Source: an uncultured Eubacteriales bacterium
GTDB taxonomy: Bacteria > Bacillota > Clostridia > HGM11514
DNA: 64,000 nucleotides
Assembly: GCA_902492655.1 (NCBI GenBank)
Contig: CABUMF010000001.1
Span: forward strand, 61,449 to 125,448
Direction: 5' to 3'
The notes beneath the pieces are model-generated. The model saw only the letters and a list, made by a program, of their open reading frames with translations, ran no database searches and had not been told where the DNA came from. This document shows positions 44,307-53,727 of this stretch, one piece after another (position 1 is the stretch's first letter; the number at the start of each line of letters is the position of its first letter). The translations under genes and the position numbers were made by a program.

Positions 44307-44931
44307 TTTTTTTACCCTCCAAAAATAAATCTCCGCCCTGGCTTATGCACATCAAAAACACTTCGGATATGTCTGAAAAACCGTTTTTTTCAATCATGCT
44401 TTTAAGCCTTTCCATTGAAATCCCGACAGCCTCCATTGCGGAAAAATCCGCTTTCCCGTCCGAAATGACCGTATAGAACATCCCCTTGTCATCGCCTTTA
44501 AATACGCTTAATTGACCGTTAGGCTCTATGCAGGCGCAGTTTATGTCGCTTATGTCGCCGGCACCCGCAAGCCTTAGCCCCTGGCATAAATCATCGGTGC
44601 TTATTCTCAGCTCTTTTAATACATTCTGCTTTATTTTGCCGTTTTCGATAACCACAATGGGCCTTCCGCTTATTATCATGCGCAGCTTTCTTGATTTAAG
44701 GGTAATATAAGATATTATCATTTCAAGAACAAGAAGCGTCGCAATCGGTATAAGACCGCTTATAAGCGGTATTGAGGAAGCCTGCATAGGTATAGCCGCA
44801 AGGTTTGCAAGAAGCAGAGTTACGACAAATTCGGAGGTTTGAAGCTCCCCGAGCTGGCGTTTTCCCATTATTCTCAGAAAAACAATCAGTATGATATAGA
44901 AAAAAACCGTTCTTATGAAAGATACAATCAT
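44299..44931 (-). CDS. DUF421 (YetF-like) membrane protein
   Basis: The 210-residue protein has two or three N-terminal helices (SFIRTVFFYIILIVFLRIMG, VTLLLANLAAIPMQ, PIATLLVLEMIISYITL) and a soluble YetF domain with ISGRPIVVIENGKIKQNVLK and DDLCQGLRLAGAGDISDINC. YetF-type proteins are linked to spore germination or stress in bacilli, but their role is not settled. I chose the ATG at 44931 behind AGGTG. It diverges from polA. Confidence 0.87.
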   Translation of the reverse strand: MIVSFIRTVFFYIILIVFLRIMGKRQLGELQTSEFVVTLLLANLAAIPMQASSIPLISGLIPIATLLVLEMIISYITLKSRKLRMIISGRPIVVIENGKIKQNVLKELRISTDDLCQGLRLAGAGDISDINCACIEPNGQLSVFKGDDKGMFYTVISDGKADFSAMEAVGISMERLKSMIEKNGFSDISEVFLMCISQGGDLFLEGKKND

Positions 44932-44994
44932 GTTATCACCTGACATGATTTTTTGCAAATGCTTAAAAAAATATGCTTATTTCGTAAAAAACAC

Positions 44995-45023
44995 TTTATT
45001 TTTTTGGAGATTTGATGTATAAT
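44995..45023 (+). promoter_or_regulatory. Probable polA promoter
   Basis: TATAAT at 45018-45023 is preceded by TTTATT at 44995-45000 with a 17-nt spacer. The -35 is weak. Confidence 0.45.
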
Positions 45024-45084
45024 AAGTATAAGGCTATGCTTATATGAAAAGTTATTTCCGATGCGGCAAAATGGAGAATTTTTT

Positions 45085-47547
45085 ATGAGTAAATTTATGA
45101 TTATCGACGGTAACAGTATGCTCAATCGTGCATACTACGCAATCCGTTCTCTTTCGGCAAAAAGCGGACAGCCGACAAATGCGATTTACGGCTTTTTGAA
45201 TATTATGAATAAGTACACCGAGTCAGAAAAGCCTGACGGTGTGTGCGTTTCGTTTGACCTTAAGGGCAAAACCTTCAGGCATAAGTTCTACAGCGAATAT
45301 AAGGCGCAGAGGAAGGGTATGCCTGATGACCTTGCATCTCAGCTTGAGCCCACAAAGAAAATACTTCGCCTTCTGGGCATACCGATATATGAAATCGAAG
45401 GGTTTGAGGCTGACGATGTAATCGGTACATTTTCACAGCTTTGCGAAAAAACGGATAATGAGTGCGTAATTCTGACCGGCGACAAGGACGATTTGCAGCT
45501 TGCCGGCAAAAATACGAGTATAAGGCTCATAAGAACCGTGGGCGGCAAAACTCAGGATGAGCTTTTTGACGAGCAAAGGGTTTTTGACGAGTACGGTCTT
45601 ACACCGTTGCAGTTTATTGACCTGAAGGCTGTTATGGGTGATAAATCGGATAATATTCCGGGTGTTCCGGGAATCGGCGAAAAAGGTGCGGCGGAACTTA
45701 TGCATGAGTTTGGCTCTCTTGACGCAATTTACGAAAATATCGACAGCGACAAAATTAAGCCCGGCGTAAGAAATAAGCTTATTGAAGGGAGGCAGTCTGC
45801 GTTTGACAGCAGATTTCTTTCCGAAATCAACAGAAATGTTCCCATAGAATTTGATTTGGACGGTATTTTAAGCCCCAAGCGTGACAGTGAAGGCCTGATT
45901 GAATACTTAAAGGAGCTTGAGCTTAACAGCTTTATAGCAAAGCTTGAGCTTAAGGAAAGCACTTTGGAAAAGGAAATTTCGCATATTTCCGACATTTCTT
46001 TAATTTACGGTAAGCCCTGCGCATATTATTTTGAAGGGGATAAGCTTTTCGCCTCAAACGGGGAAGGCTTGTACGAAATCACGGAGATACCGAAATTTTT
46101 GGAGGATGAAAACATCCCCAAAATCACATTTGATGTAAAGCACGACATTGTAAGCGGTCATAAAATAAACAATGTGATTTTCGATGTGTCCCTGGGTGCG
46201 TATGTTTGCGACCAGTCTGTTGCGCCCGTCACTGCGGAAAAGGTGTTTACAAGGTACGGAGGGCTTTTTGAAAATCCTGCAGACAGGCTTTATAACGCTT
46301 ATAAAGAGCTCAGCGCATTGATTTCCGAGCTCGGGCTCAGCGAGCTTTATTATGATATGGAATTTCCTTTGGCGTATGTGCTTGCGGATATGCAGCTTAC
46401 GGGGGTTCATGTCGATAAGGATGTACTTTCGTCACTTTCGGAGGAGTATAACGGCGTAATAACGGGGCTTGAAAGAGAAATTTACGAAATTGCAGGATGC
46501 GAGTTTAACATAAATTCCACAAAGCAGTTGGGTGATGTGCTTTACAATAAGCTTATGCTCCCCATGTACAAAAAGAATAAAAGAGGGGCGTCAACCGATG
46601 CCGAAACCTTGGAAAAGCTTGAACCCTACAGCCCGATTATCCGAAAAATTCTTGATTACAGGCAGTTTTCAAAGCTGAAATCCACATATATCGAGGGTGT
46701 AAAGCCTCTTATAAGGGATGACGGAAGGCTTCATACAAACTATAATCAGTGTGCAACTCAGACGGGGAGACTGTCAAGCACCGAGCCCAATCTTCAGAAT
46801 ATCCCCGTCAGAACCGAGGAGGGCAAACGCATAAGGAAAATGTTTACCCCGAGGGAAGGCTGCGCCTTTTTAGATGCCGATTATTCCCAGATTGAGCTTC
46901 GAGTTTTGGCGCATATGTCGGGGGACGAGAATATGATTTCGGCGTTTTTGTCGGGGGAAGATATTCATACCGAAACCGCAGCATATATGTTCGGAGTCGA
47001 TAAAGAAGATGTAACTCCCGAAATGAGGAGCCGTGCCAAAGCCGTTAATTTCGGCATTGTGTACGGTATCGGGGATTTCACGCTGTCAAAAAACCTCGGT
47101 GTTACGCGCGCCGAGGCAAAAAGATATATGGAAAGCTATAAGGAAAGATACCCGAAGATTGGCGAATTTATGGAAAAAACCGTTGAAAACGCCAAGAAAA
47201 ATGGTTATGTTGAAACATGGTTCAAGAGAAGAAGATATATTCCGGAGCTTTCGGCATCCAATTTTGTAACCCGTTCGTTCGGCGAGCGTGCCGCAATGAA
47301 CGCACCGGTTCAGGGTACGGCGGCGGATATAATCAAGTTTGCAATGATAAATGTGTATAACAGGCTGAAAGATAAAAAGTCAAAGCTTATAATGCAGATT
47401 CACGATGAGCTTGTTTTGGAGGTTCCGCTTTGCGAGCTTTCGTCCGTTACGGAAATTTTGCGGAGCGAAATGGAAAATGTGGTTGATTTTTCAGTTCCTC
47501 TTACGGTGGATATTCACAGCGGAGCAAGTCTTTACGAAACGAAATAG
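45085..47547 (+). CDS. polA: DNA polymerase I
   Basis: The 820-residue family A polymerase has an N-terminal 5'-3' exonuclease (MIIDGNSMLNRAYYAIRSLS, GDKDDLQLAGKNT, GVPGIGEKGAAELM). A degenerate 3'-5' exonuclease region follows. The polymerase domain has STEPNLQNIPVRTEEGKRIR, DADYSQIELRVLAHMSGDE (motif A), RSRAKAVNFGIVYGI (motif B) and MQIHDELVLEVP (motif C). The middle domain lacks the usual DEDD residues, as in many Firmicutes, so proofreading is unlikely. The ATG at 45085 follows TGGAG. Confidence 0.96.
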   Translation: MSKFMIIDGNSMLNRAYYAIRSLSAKSGQPTNAIYGFLNIMNKYTESEKPDGVCVSFDLKGKTFRHKFYSEYKAQRKGMPDDLASQLEPTKKILRLLGIPIYEIEGFEADDVIGTFSQLCEKTDNECVILTGDKDDLQLAGKNTSIRLIRTVGGKTQDELFDEQRVFDEYGLTPLQFIDLKAVMGDKSDNIPGVPGIGEKGAAELMHEFGSLDAIYENIDSDKIKPGVRNKLIEGRQSAFDSRFLSEINRNVPIEFDLDGILSPKRDSEGLIEYLKELELNSFIAKLELKESTLEKEISHISDISLIYGKPCAYYFEGDKLFASNGEGLYEITEIPKFLEDENIPKITFDVKHDIVSGHKINNVIFDVSLGAYVCDQSVAPVTAEKVFTRYGGLFENPADRLYNAYKELSALISELGLSELYYDMEFPLAYVLADMQLTGVHVDKDVLSSLSEEYNGVITGLEREIYEIAGCEFNINSTKQLGDVLYNKLMLPMYKKNKRGASTDAETLEKLEPYSPIIRKILDYRQFSKLKSTYIEGVKPLIRDDGRLHTNYNQCATQTGRLSSTEPNLQNIPVRTEEGKRIRKMFTPREGCAFLDADYSQIELRVLAHMSGDENMISAFLSGEDIHTETAAYMFGVDKEDVTPEMRSRAKAVNFGIVYGIGDFTLSKNLGVTRAEAKRYMESYKERYPKIGEFMEKTVENAKKNGYVETWFKRRRYIPELSASNFVTRSFGERAAMNAPVQGTAADIIKFAMINVYNRLKDKKSKLIMQIHDELVLEVPLCELSSVTEILRSEMENVVDFSVPLTVDIHSGASLYETK

Positions 47548-47556
47548 GGTGGTTTT

Positions 47557-48153
47557 TTGGTAATTGCATTGTGCGGCAGAAGCGGAAGCGGCAAAAGTGC
47601 CGTTTCGGCAGCTCTTAAAGACAGGGGCGCATATGTTATAGATGCCGACAAAATCGGCAGGGAAATCATGTGCGGAGATGTTTTGGAAAAGATAAAAAAG
47701 CGTTTTCCCGATTGCTTTTCAAACGGCGAGCTTTTGAGAAGACGCTTGGCGGAAAGAGTTTTTTCGGATGAAAATGAGCTTAAAGCATTAAACGGAATAA
47801 CTCATCCCGAAATAAAAAGAAAAATTGTAAACGAAATAAGCGTAAAATCCAAAGATTTTGATATTATAACAGTGGATGCCGCACTTCTTATCGAGGCAGG
47901 CATGGCGGATTTGGCTGATTTTACGGTTTCGGTTGTTGCGCCCGACGAACTGAGAAAAGAGCGGATAATGCTTCGTGACGGCATTTCGGAAAAGGAAGCC
48001 GAGCTCAGAATTTCGGCGCAAAATCCTGACGATTTCTATATTTCCGCCACAGACTATTGTGTAAACAATGACGGAAGCGTTCCCGTTTCAAGGTTAGCCG
48101 ACGATATATTGGAAAGGAGCAGGGCTTTTGCAAAAAGCAAGGACGGTATTTAG
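47557..48153 (+). CDS. coaE: Dephospho-CoA kinase
   Basis: The 198-residue P-loop kinase carries out the last step of CoA synthesis. It has IALCGRSGSGKSAVSAALKD, YVIDADKIGREIM, the LID-type RLAERVF segment and HPEIKRKI. The start appears to be TTG at 47557 behind AGGGTGG; no ATG or GTG fits. It lies 9 nt after polA and overlaps the next gene by 26 nt. Confidence 0.93.
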   Translation: MVIALCGRSGSGKSAVSAALKDRGAYVIDADKIGREIMCGDVLEKIKKRFPDCFSNGELLRRRLAERVFSDENELKALNGITHPEIKRKIVNEISVKSKDFDIITVDAALLIEAGMADLADFTVSVVAPDELRKERIMLRDGISEKEAELRISAQNPDDFYISATDYCVNNDGSVPVSRLADDILERSRAFAKSKDGI

Positions 48154-48670
48154 AATTTTTGCTTTGGTTGCGGCTCAATTTCTTATTTTGTGGGCGATGC
48201 TTTATGCTTTTTTGCAAGCCGCATATCCTATGAGATACAAAGGCATTGTGGAAAGGTATGCGTCCGAATTTGATGTTGAGTCGGGTCTTATATATTCCAT
48301 TATGAAAAACGAAAGCGGTTTTTCCGAAAAAGCCGTTTCGGATAAAAATGCGGTAGGGCTTATGCAGATTACGCCCTCCACCGCAGAGTGGATTTCGGAG
48401 AAAATCAATGAAACCGATTATTGCCTTTCCGATCCTGATGTGAATATAAGGTTTTCGTGCTGGTATATAAGCTATCTTTGTAAAACCTTCGGGTCGGTTG
48501 AAACAGCGGTTGCGGCATATAATGCCGGTGAGGGCAATGTTAAAAAATGGCTGAATGACGGCAGATACAGCTTTGACGGAAAAAGCCTTTCGGTGATTCC
48601 CTTCGGCGAAACCGAAAAATATGTCAAAAATGTGATGTCATCATATAAAATATATAACAAACTTTATTGA
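48128..48670 (+). CDS. Lytic transglycosylase, Slt family
   Basis: The 180-residue protein has an N-terminal membrane anchor (VFRIFALVAAQFLILWAMLY) and an SLT domain. The catalytic glutamate is E62 in YSIMKNESGFSEKA, followed by NAVGLMQITPSTAEWI and AVAAYNAGEGNVKKWL. It cleaves the peptidoglycan glycan strand outside the membrane. The TTG start at 48128 is inside coaE, with GGAGC ahead, so the two genes are coupled. Confidence 0.92.
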   Translation: MQKARTVFRIFALVAAQFLILWAMLYAFLQAAYPMRYKGIVERYASEFDVESGLIYSIMKNESGFSEKAVSDKNAVGLMQITPSTAEWISEKINETDYCLSDPDVNIRFSCWYISYLCKTFGSVETAVAAYNAGEGNVKKWLNDGRYSFDGKSLSVIPFGETEKYVKNVMSSYKIYNKLY

Positions 48671-48680
48671 GGTGATTATT

Positions 48681-50054
48681 GTGAGTGAATTATCGGAAAA
48701 ATTGTTCCGCAAGTCGCAGAATGTGTATGATGCGGATGTGTCAAAAGAGGATATTTTTGTTTTCGGTGACGATTACAAGGAGTTTTTGTCCGCAGCCAAA
48801 ACTGAAAGATTGACGGTTGAAAAAGCGGTTGAGCTTCTTGAAAGCAAAGGATTTAAAGAATTTGACGGCAAAAATGCGGCACCGGGAGATAAAATCTATT
48901 CCGTAAACCGAGGAAAAGGTCTTGCGGCGGCGATTGTGGGAGAGGAAATAGCTGATGGCGTCAACATTGTTGCCGCACATATAGATTCCCCCCGTCTTGA
49001 CTTAAAGCCCAATCCTTTATATGAGGATATTTCGGTGGCACTGTTAAAAACGCACTATTACGGCGGAATAAAAAAGTATCAGTGGACAACCGTGCCCATG
49101 GCAATCCACGGGGTTGTGTATAAGGAAAACGGCGAAAGAGTTGATATTTCATTGGGCGAGGATGAAAATGAGCCTTGTTTTTGCGTGTCCGACCTTCTTA
49201 TTCACCTGGCAGGCGAACAAATGGGCAAAAAGCTTTCCGACGGAATTGACGGTGAAAATTTAAATCTTCTTGCAGGCTCTGTTCCCGATTCCGATAAGGA
49301 AGAAAAGGAAAGGGTTAAGCTTGCAATTCTCAAGCTTCTCAACGAAAAATACGGTATTTGCGAGGAGGATTTCCTCTCCGCCGAGCTTGAAGCCGTTCCG
49401 GCAGGCAGGGCAAGGGATATAGGCTTTGACAGAGGCTTAATCGGCTCCTACGGTCATGATGACAGAGTTTGCGCCTATACGGGGCTTCGTGCAATGCTGG
49501 ACGCAAAAAAGGTAAAGAGAACGGCTGTCCTCATACTTGCCGATAAGGAGGAAATCGGAAGCACCGGAAACACCGGCATGAAGTCGAGGTTCTACGAGAA
49601 TTTTATATACGATATTGCAGAAGCCTGCGGTGCTGACGGAAGACGAGTTATATCAAACAGCAACTGCCTTTCAGCCGATGTCTGCAATGCGGTTGACCCG
49701 CAGTATCAGTCGGTTTCGGAGAGAAATAATGCGGCGTATCTTAATTGCGGAGTGGGGCTTATAAAGTACACCGGCGCAAGAGGCAAGTCCGGAACATCGG
49801 ATGCGTCCGCAGAATTTATAGCAAAGCTGAGAAAGCTGTTTTCGGAAAACAATGTAATCTGGCAGGCGGCGGAGCTTGGCAAGGTGGATGCCGGCGGCGG
49901 CGGTACTGTTGCGCAATATGTCGCACAGCTCGATGTGGAAACAATCGACTGCGGCGTTCCGCTTCTTTCAATGCACGCACCCTTCGAGATTGCGGCAAAA
50001 GCCGATATTTATATGGCATACAAGGCATATAAGGCTTTTTATGAATTTTATTAA
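48681..50054 (+). CDS. M18 family aminopeptidase
   Basis: The 457-residue zinc aminopeptidase has the M18 motifs IVAAHIDSPRLDLKPNPLYE, DKEEIGSTGNTGMKSRF and GARGKSGTSDASAEFI, and a late MHAPFEIAAKADIYMAYKAY. It removes N-terminal residues from cytosolic peptides. The GTG at 48681 lies 6 nt after GAGGTG. The longer start at 48672 falls inside that ribosome site. Confidence 0.94.
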   Translation: MSELSEKLFRKSQNVYDADVSKEDIFVFGDDYKEFLSAAKTERLTVEKAVELLESKGFKEFDGKNAAPGDKIYSVNRGKGLAAAIVGEEIADGVNIVAAHIDSPRLDLKPNPLYEDISVALLKTHYYGGIKKYQWTTVPMAIHGVVYKENGERVDISLGEDENEPCFCVSDLLIHLAGEQMGKKLSDGIDGENLNLLAGSVPDSDKEEKERVKLAILKLLNEKYGICEEDFLSAELEAVPAGRARDIGFDRGLIGSYGHDDRVCAYTGLRAMLDAKKVKRTAVLILADKEEIGSTGNTGMKSRFYENFIYDIAEACGADGRRVISNSNCLSADVCNAVDPQYQSVSERNNAAYLNCGVGLIKYTGARGKSGTSDASAEFIAKLRKLFSENNVIWQAAELGKVDAGGGGTVAQYVAQLDVETIDCGVPLLSMHAPFEIAAKADIYMAYKAYKAFYEFY

Positions 50055-50071
50055 AAATTATCAATAAACTG

Positions 50072-50100
50072 TTGACTATTTGCGTTAAATTTGATAAAAT
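50072..50100 (+). promoter_or_regulatory. Sigma-A promoter of the PHP-domain gene
   Basis: TTGACT at 50072-50077 and TAAAAT at 50095-50100 are 17 nt apart. Confidence 0.78.
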
Positions 50101-50130
50101 ATAGGTAGATAAATTCGGATGGTGTTTTTT

Positions 50131-51495
50131 ATGGATAGCGAGCTTTTGAATTTCAGCGTTGTCCCCTCCGTTGTGCCTGCGGATAAAATCAGCAAGGTTT
50201 CGATTTGGGGCAAGGGCGACTATTATAGGTTTTATGATGATGTTCTGTATTCCGTGACGCTTTGCCCGAGGGAGTATCCCGATAGCGAGCTTGACGAGGG
50301 CTTTCATTTGCAAAAATATAACAGAACTCCTATTAAGGCGTATCCAAAAAACGGCGTAATCGAATTTGAATACTTTTTTTCAAACGAGCAGGAATGGGAT
50401 GTAATTGTTAAGGCTTCACCCGAGCAAAAGAAGCATCTTAACGATATAAGGCTTGCTTATGAAGGAATCTGGGATCTTACCGAAATGGAAAGAGGCAAGG
50501 TGTTTCATGTATATTCGTTAAAGGACGATTTGTACAACAGAAAGGTCTTTAAGGGCGATATGCACGTCCATTCTTCGGGTTCTGACGGTAAGGAGCCTCC
50601 CGAGGTGGTTTGTGCCGCCTACAGAAAGGAAGGCTATGACTACCTTGCAATCACCGATCACCATGTTTTAAAAACCTCTCAGCACGCTAAAAAACGGTTT
50701 GAGGAATTTAACAGCGGAATGACCGTTTTTTTGGGCGAGGAGGTACATAACGACATCGAGGGGATAATTCATGTTGTCAATTTCGGAGGAAGCTACAGCG
50801 TAAACGATATTATACTGTCCGATGTCAAAGGTATTCGGGAAGCTGTGGTGGAGGAAAGCAAAAATCTCGGATTTGACGAAAGACGGGCTAAATTGCTTTC
50901 TTGGTACAAATGGGTTACCGATGAAATCAGAAAGAGCGGAGGCATTTCTATTTTTGCCCATCCCTTTTGGTATGCAAGAAATTGCTATAACTGTCCTACC
51001 GATGTGGCAGAGGAAGTACTGAGACGCGGATATTTTGACGCATTTGAGGTTATGGGTGGAAACAAGCCGTATGAGAATGATATGCAGGCGGCACTTTATT
51101 ACCAAATGCGTGCCGAAGGCTGTAAAATTCCTGTTGTAGGTTCGGGTGATTGCCATTCGGTTAACCATAGGGGTTGCGGATATTTTGCGGTTGCCGCAAC
51201 GCTTACATTCGCTCCCGAGGCAAAGGACATACCCGGGGCGGTAAAGGATTTATACAGCGTGGCTATTGAATGTATTCCCGGGCAAAACGAAAAGGTTTAC
51301 GGCCCCTTAAGATTGGTTAAGTACGCATGGTTTTTGCTTAGAAATTATTATCCGGTGCGGGACGGGCTTTGTGCGGCTTCCGGAGATGTAATGCTTTCGT
51401 ATTTCAATGACGGCGCAACGGAGCTTAAGGATGTAATCGAAGCTTTGGAAAAGCGGATTGAAAAATTCGATCGGGATTTTTTCGGTAGAAAATAA
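50131..51495 (+). CDS. PHP-domain phosphoesterase, CehA-like
   Basis: The 454-residue protein has an N-terminal beta-rich part (about 1-140) and a PHP metal-dependent phosphoesterase domain. The domain shows KGDMHVHSSGSDGKEPPEVV, YDYLAITDHHVLKTSQH, ISIFAHPFWYA and VGSGDCHSVNH. CehA/McbA-type members hydrolyse diverse esters or phosphates. No signal peptide is present. I chose the ATG at 50131, though ATG 50119 is possible. The substrate is unknown. Confidence 0.85.
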   Translation: MDSELLNFSVVPSVVPADKISKVSIWGKGDYYRFYDDVLYSVTLCPREYPDSELDEGFHLQKYNRTPIKAYPKNGVIEFEYFFSNEQEWDVIVKASPEQKKHLNDIRLAYEGIWDLTEMERGKVFHVYSLKDDLYNRKVFKGDMHVHSSGSDGKEPPEVVCAAYRKEGYDYLAITDHHVLKTSQHAKKRFEEFNSGMTVFLGEEVHNDIEGIIHVVNFGGSYSVNDIILSDVKGIREAVVEESKNLGFDERRAKLLSWYKWVTDEIRKSGGISIFAHPFWYARNCYNCPTDVAEEVLRRGYFDAFEVMGGNKPYENDMQAALYYQMRAEGCKIPVVGSGDCHSVNHRGCGYFAVAATLTFAPEAKDIPGAVKDLYSVAIECIPGQNEKVYGPLRLVKYAWFLLRNYYPVRDGLCAASGDVMLSYFNDGATELKDVIEALEKRIEKFDRDFFGRK

Positions 51496-51563
51496 CACTT
51501 TATTTTGTCTTGATAGTCGTAAAATCGGCTAAAAATATATTTATAATTTATGGAGGTATAGAA

Positions 51564-53363
51564 ATGGCTAAGAACAGACTTATCGGCGATTATCCGGTTA
51601 TCGGTATTCGTCCTACAATCGACGGCCGCAGAGGCCCGCTTAAGGTTCGTGAGTCTTTGGAAGAACAGACCATGGGCATGGCAAAGGCGGCAGCAAAATT
51701 ATTTGAGGAAAATTTGAGGTACTCAAACGGTGAACCCGTAAAGGTTATCATTGCCGACACAACAATCGGCCGTGTTGCCGAGTCCGCGGCTTGTGCCGAA
51801 AAATTCAAGAAGGCAGGCGTTGATATTACGCTTACCGTTACTCCTTGTTGGTGCTACGGCTCCGAAACAATGGATATGGACAGAAACACAATCAAAGGTG
51901 TTTGGGGCTTTAACGGAACTGAAAGACCTGGTGCGGTATATCTTGCATCGGTTCTTGCAACACACGCTCAGAAAGGCCTTCCGGCATTCGGCATTTACGG
52001 ACATGAGGTTCAGGATGCAGACGATTCTTCAATCCCCGCAGACGTTCGTGAAAAGCTTTTGAGATTCGGCCGTGCGGCAGTTGCCTGCGCTACAATGAGA
52101 GGCAAATCCTATCTTCAGATCGGTTCAATCTGTATGGGTATCGGCGGCTCTATCATTGATTCCAAATTCATAGAAGAATATCTCGGCATGAGAGTTGAAT
52201 CTGTTGACGAGGTTGAAATCATCCGTCGAATTACAGAGGGTATCTATGACGAGGAGGAATACAAGAAGGCACTTAAGTGGACAAAGGAAAAGTGCAAAGT
52301 CGGCTTCGACAAGAACCCCGAATTTATTCAGAAAACTCCCGAGCAGAAGGAAGAAGAATGGGAATTTATCGTTAAGATGATGTGCATTATCAAGGATCTT
52401 ATGAACGGTAACGATAAGCTCCCCGCAGGCTGCGAGGAGGAAAGCGTTGGTCACAATGCCCTTGCCGCAGGCTTCCAGGGACAAAGACAGTGGACAGACT
52501 TCTATCCCAACTGCGATTATCCCGAAGCTCTCCTCAATACATCGTTTGACTGGAACGGCGCAAGAGAACCCTATATTCTCGCAACCGAAAACGATGTACT
52601 TAACGGCCTTGGCATGATGTTCATGAAGCTTCTTACAAATAGAGCTCAGATTTTTGCCGATGTTCGTACTTATTGGAGCGGTGATGCGGTTAAGAGAGTT
52701 ACCGGTTATGAAATTGAAGGTCACGCAAAGGATGCGGACGGCTTCATTCACCTTATCAACTCCGGTGCTGCTTGCCTTGACGCTTGCGGCGAAGCAAAGG
52801 ATGAAAACGGTAACGGAACCATTAAGGAATGGTGGAATGTTACGGAAGCAGATCAGGAAGCTATAATGAACGCTACAACCTGGAACGCTGCCGACAGAGG
52901 TTACTTCAGAGGAGGCGGATATTCCTCCAGATTTGTTACAAAAGCGGAAATGCCTGCAACAATGATCAGACTTAACCTTGTTGACGGTCTTGGCCCGATG
53001 CTTCAGATTGCCGAAGGCTGGACGATAAATCTTCCCGAAGATGTTAACGATGCTCTCTGGAAGAGAACCGACTACACATGGCCTTGCACATGGTTCGCTC
53101 CGAGATGCGACGGTAAAGAAGGCCCGTTTAAGGATGCATACCATGTAATGAATAACTGGGGTGCAAACCACGGCGCAATTTCTTACGGTCATATCGGTGC
53201 CGACCTTATCACGATGTGCTCAATGCTCAGAATCCCTGTTGCTATGCACAATGTTCCCGAAAAGGACATTTTCCGTCCTTCCGCATGGAACGCTTTCGGT
53301 ATGGACAAAGAGGGTGCTGACTACAGAGCTTGTAAGAACTTCGGCCCCATGTACAAAAAATAA
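51564..53363 (+). CDS. fucI: L-fucose isomerase
   Basis: The 599-residue enzyme converts L-fucose to L-fuculose (and often D-arabinose to D-ribulose). It has the family N-terminus GDYPVIGIRPTIDGRRGPLK, the TPCWCYGSETMDMD segment, AFGIYGHEVQDADDSSIP and a C-terminal NWGANHGAISYGHIGADLIT region near the metal site. Length is normal. TGGAGGTATAGAA precedes the ATG at 51564. It stands alone between a possible weak promoter and a strong terminator. The GH29 fucosidase is 24 kb upstream. Confidence 0.95.
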   Translation: MAKNRLIGDYPVIGIRPTIDGRRGPLKVRESLEEQTMGMAKAAAKLFEENLRYSNGEPVKVIIADTTIGRVAESAACAEKFKKAGVDITLTVTPCWCYGSETMDMDRNTIKGVWGFNGTERPGAVYLASVLATHAQKGLPAFGIYGHEVQDADDSSIPADVREKLLRFGRAAVACATMRGKSYLQIGSICMGIGGSIIDSKFIEEYLGMRVESVDEVEIIRRITEGIYDEEEYKKALKWTKEKCKVGFDKNPEFIQKTPEQKEEEWEFIVKMMCIIKDLMNGNDKLPAGCEEESVGHNALAAGFQGQRQWTDFYPNCDYPEALLNTSFDWNGAREPYILATENDVLNGLGMMFMKLLTNRAQIFADVRTYWSGDAVKRVTGYEIEGHAKDADGFIHLINSGAACLDACGEAKDENGNGTIKEWWNVTEADQEAIMNATTWNAADRGYFRGGGYSSRFVTKAEMPATMIRLNLVDGLGPMLQIAEGWTINLPEDVNDALWKRTDYTWPCTWFAPRCDGKEGPFKDAYHVMNNWGANHGAISYGHIGADLITMCSMLRIPVAMHNVPEKDIFRPSAWNAFGMDKEGADYRACKNFGPMYKK

Positions 53364-53380
53364 TACGATAACAATATCAA

Positions 53381-53414
53381 AAAGGCGTTTGCTCTTGAGC
53401 AGACGTCTTTTTAT
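53381..53414 (+). terminator. Intrinsic terminator after fucI
   Basis: A 13-bp stem with two G-T pairs joins AAAGGCGTTTGCT (53381-53393) to AGCAGACGTCTTT (53398-53410). TTATTT follows. Confidence 0.8.
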
Positions 53415-53594
53415 TTACGAATTTTATCGGTAAAATTCTGAAAAATTACAAAATGCATTGTAAAATAATCTTTTAGTGATATAATGTATTAGGTATATTT
53501 ATTTTCCGCAAGTTGTACGCTACAAAAGAATTATTTTTTGCAAATTGCATAAAATATAATATCTTCCGAAAATCAGTTATTTGGAGAATTTGTA

Positions 53595-53623
53595 TTGACA
53601 AATTCAAATTTATATGCTACAAT
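53595..53623 (+). promoter_or_regulatory. Strong promoter of the type III toxin-antitoxin locus
   Basis: A perfect -35 TTGACA at 53595-53600 and TACAAT at 53618-53623 are 17 nt apart, with an extended TGC before the -10. Transcription should begin at about 53630, exactly where the first RNA repeat starts. Confidence 0.88.
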
Positions 53624-53630
53624 ATAACTG

Positions 53631-53720
53631 AAGATTAGGTGCGAGGATAACACCTTCATAAAGAAATTCCGATTCAAGATTAGGTGTGAGGGTAACACCT
53701 TTATAAAGAAATCCCAACGG
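53631..53720 (+). repeat. Two tandem 45-nt antitoxin repeats
   Basis: Copy 1 is 53631-53675 and copy 2 is 53676-53720. Both open with AAGATTAGGTG and share AACACCTT and ATAAAGAAAT. Within the first 40 positions they differ only at 12, 17, 27 and 38. The last five positions are variable. Confidence 0.93.
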
Positions 53721-53727
53721 AAGGTAT

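Noticed and set aside
52125..53192. 355-codon frame opposite fucI
   Set aside because: It is antisense to a clear enzyme gene, has no family resemblance and arises from the codon bias of fucI.
53631..53720. Possible CRISPR array
   Set aside because: There are only two directly adjacent 45-nt copies without spacers, followed by a terminator and a ToxN-like gene. A type III antitoxin RNA explains all of this.
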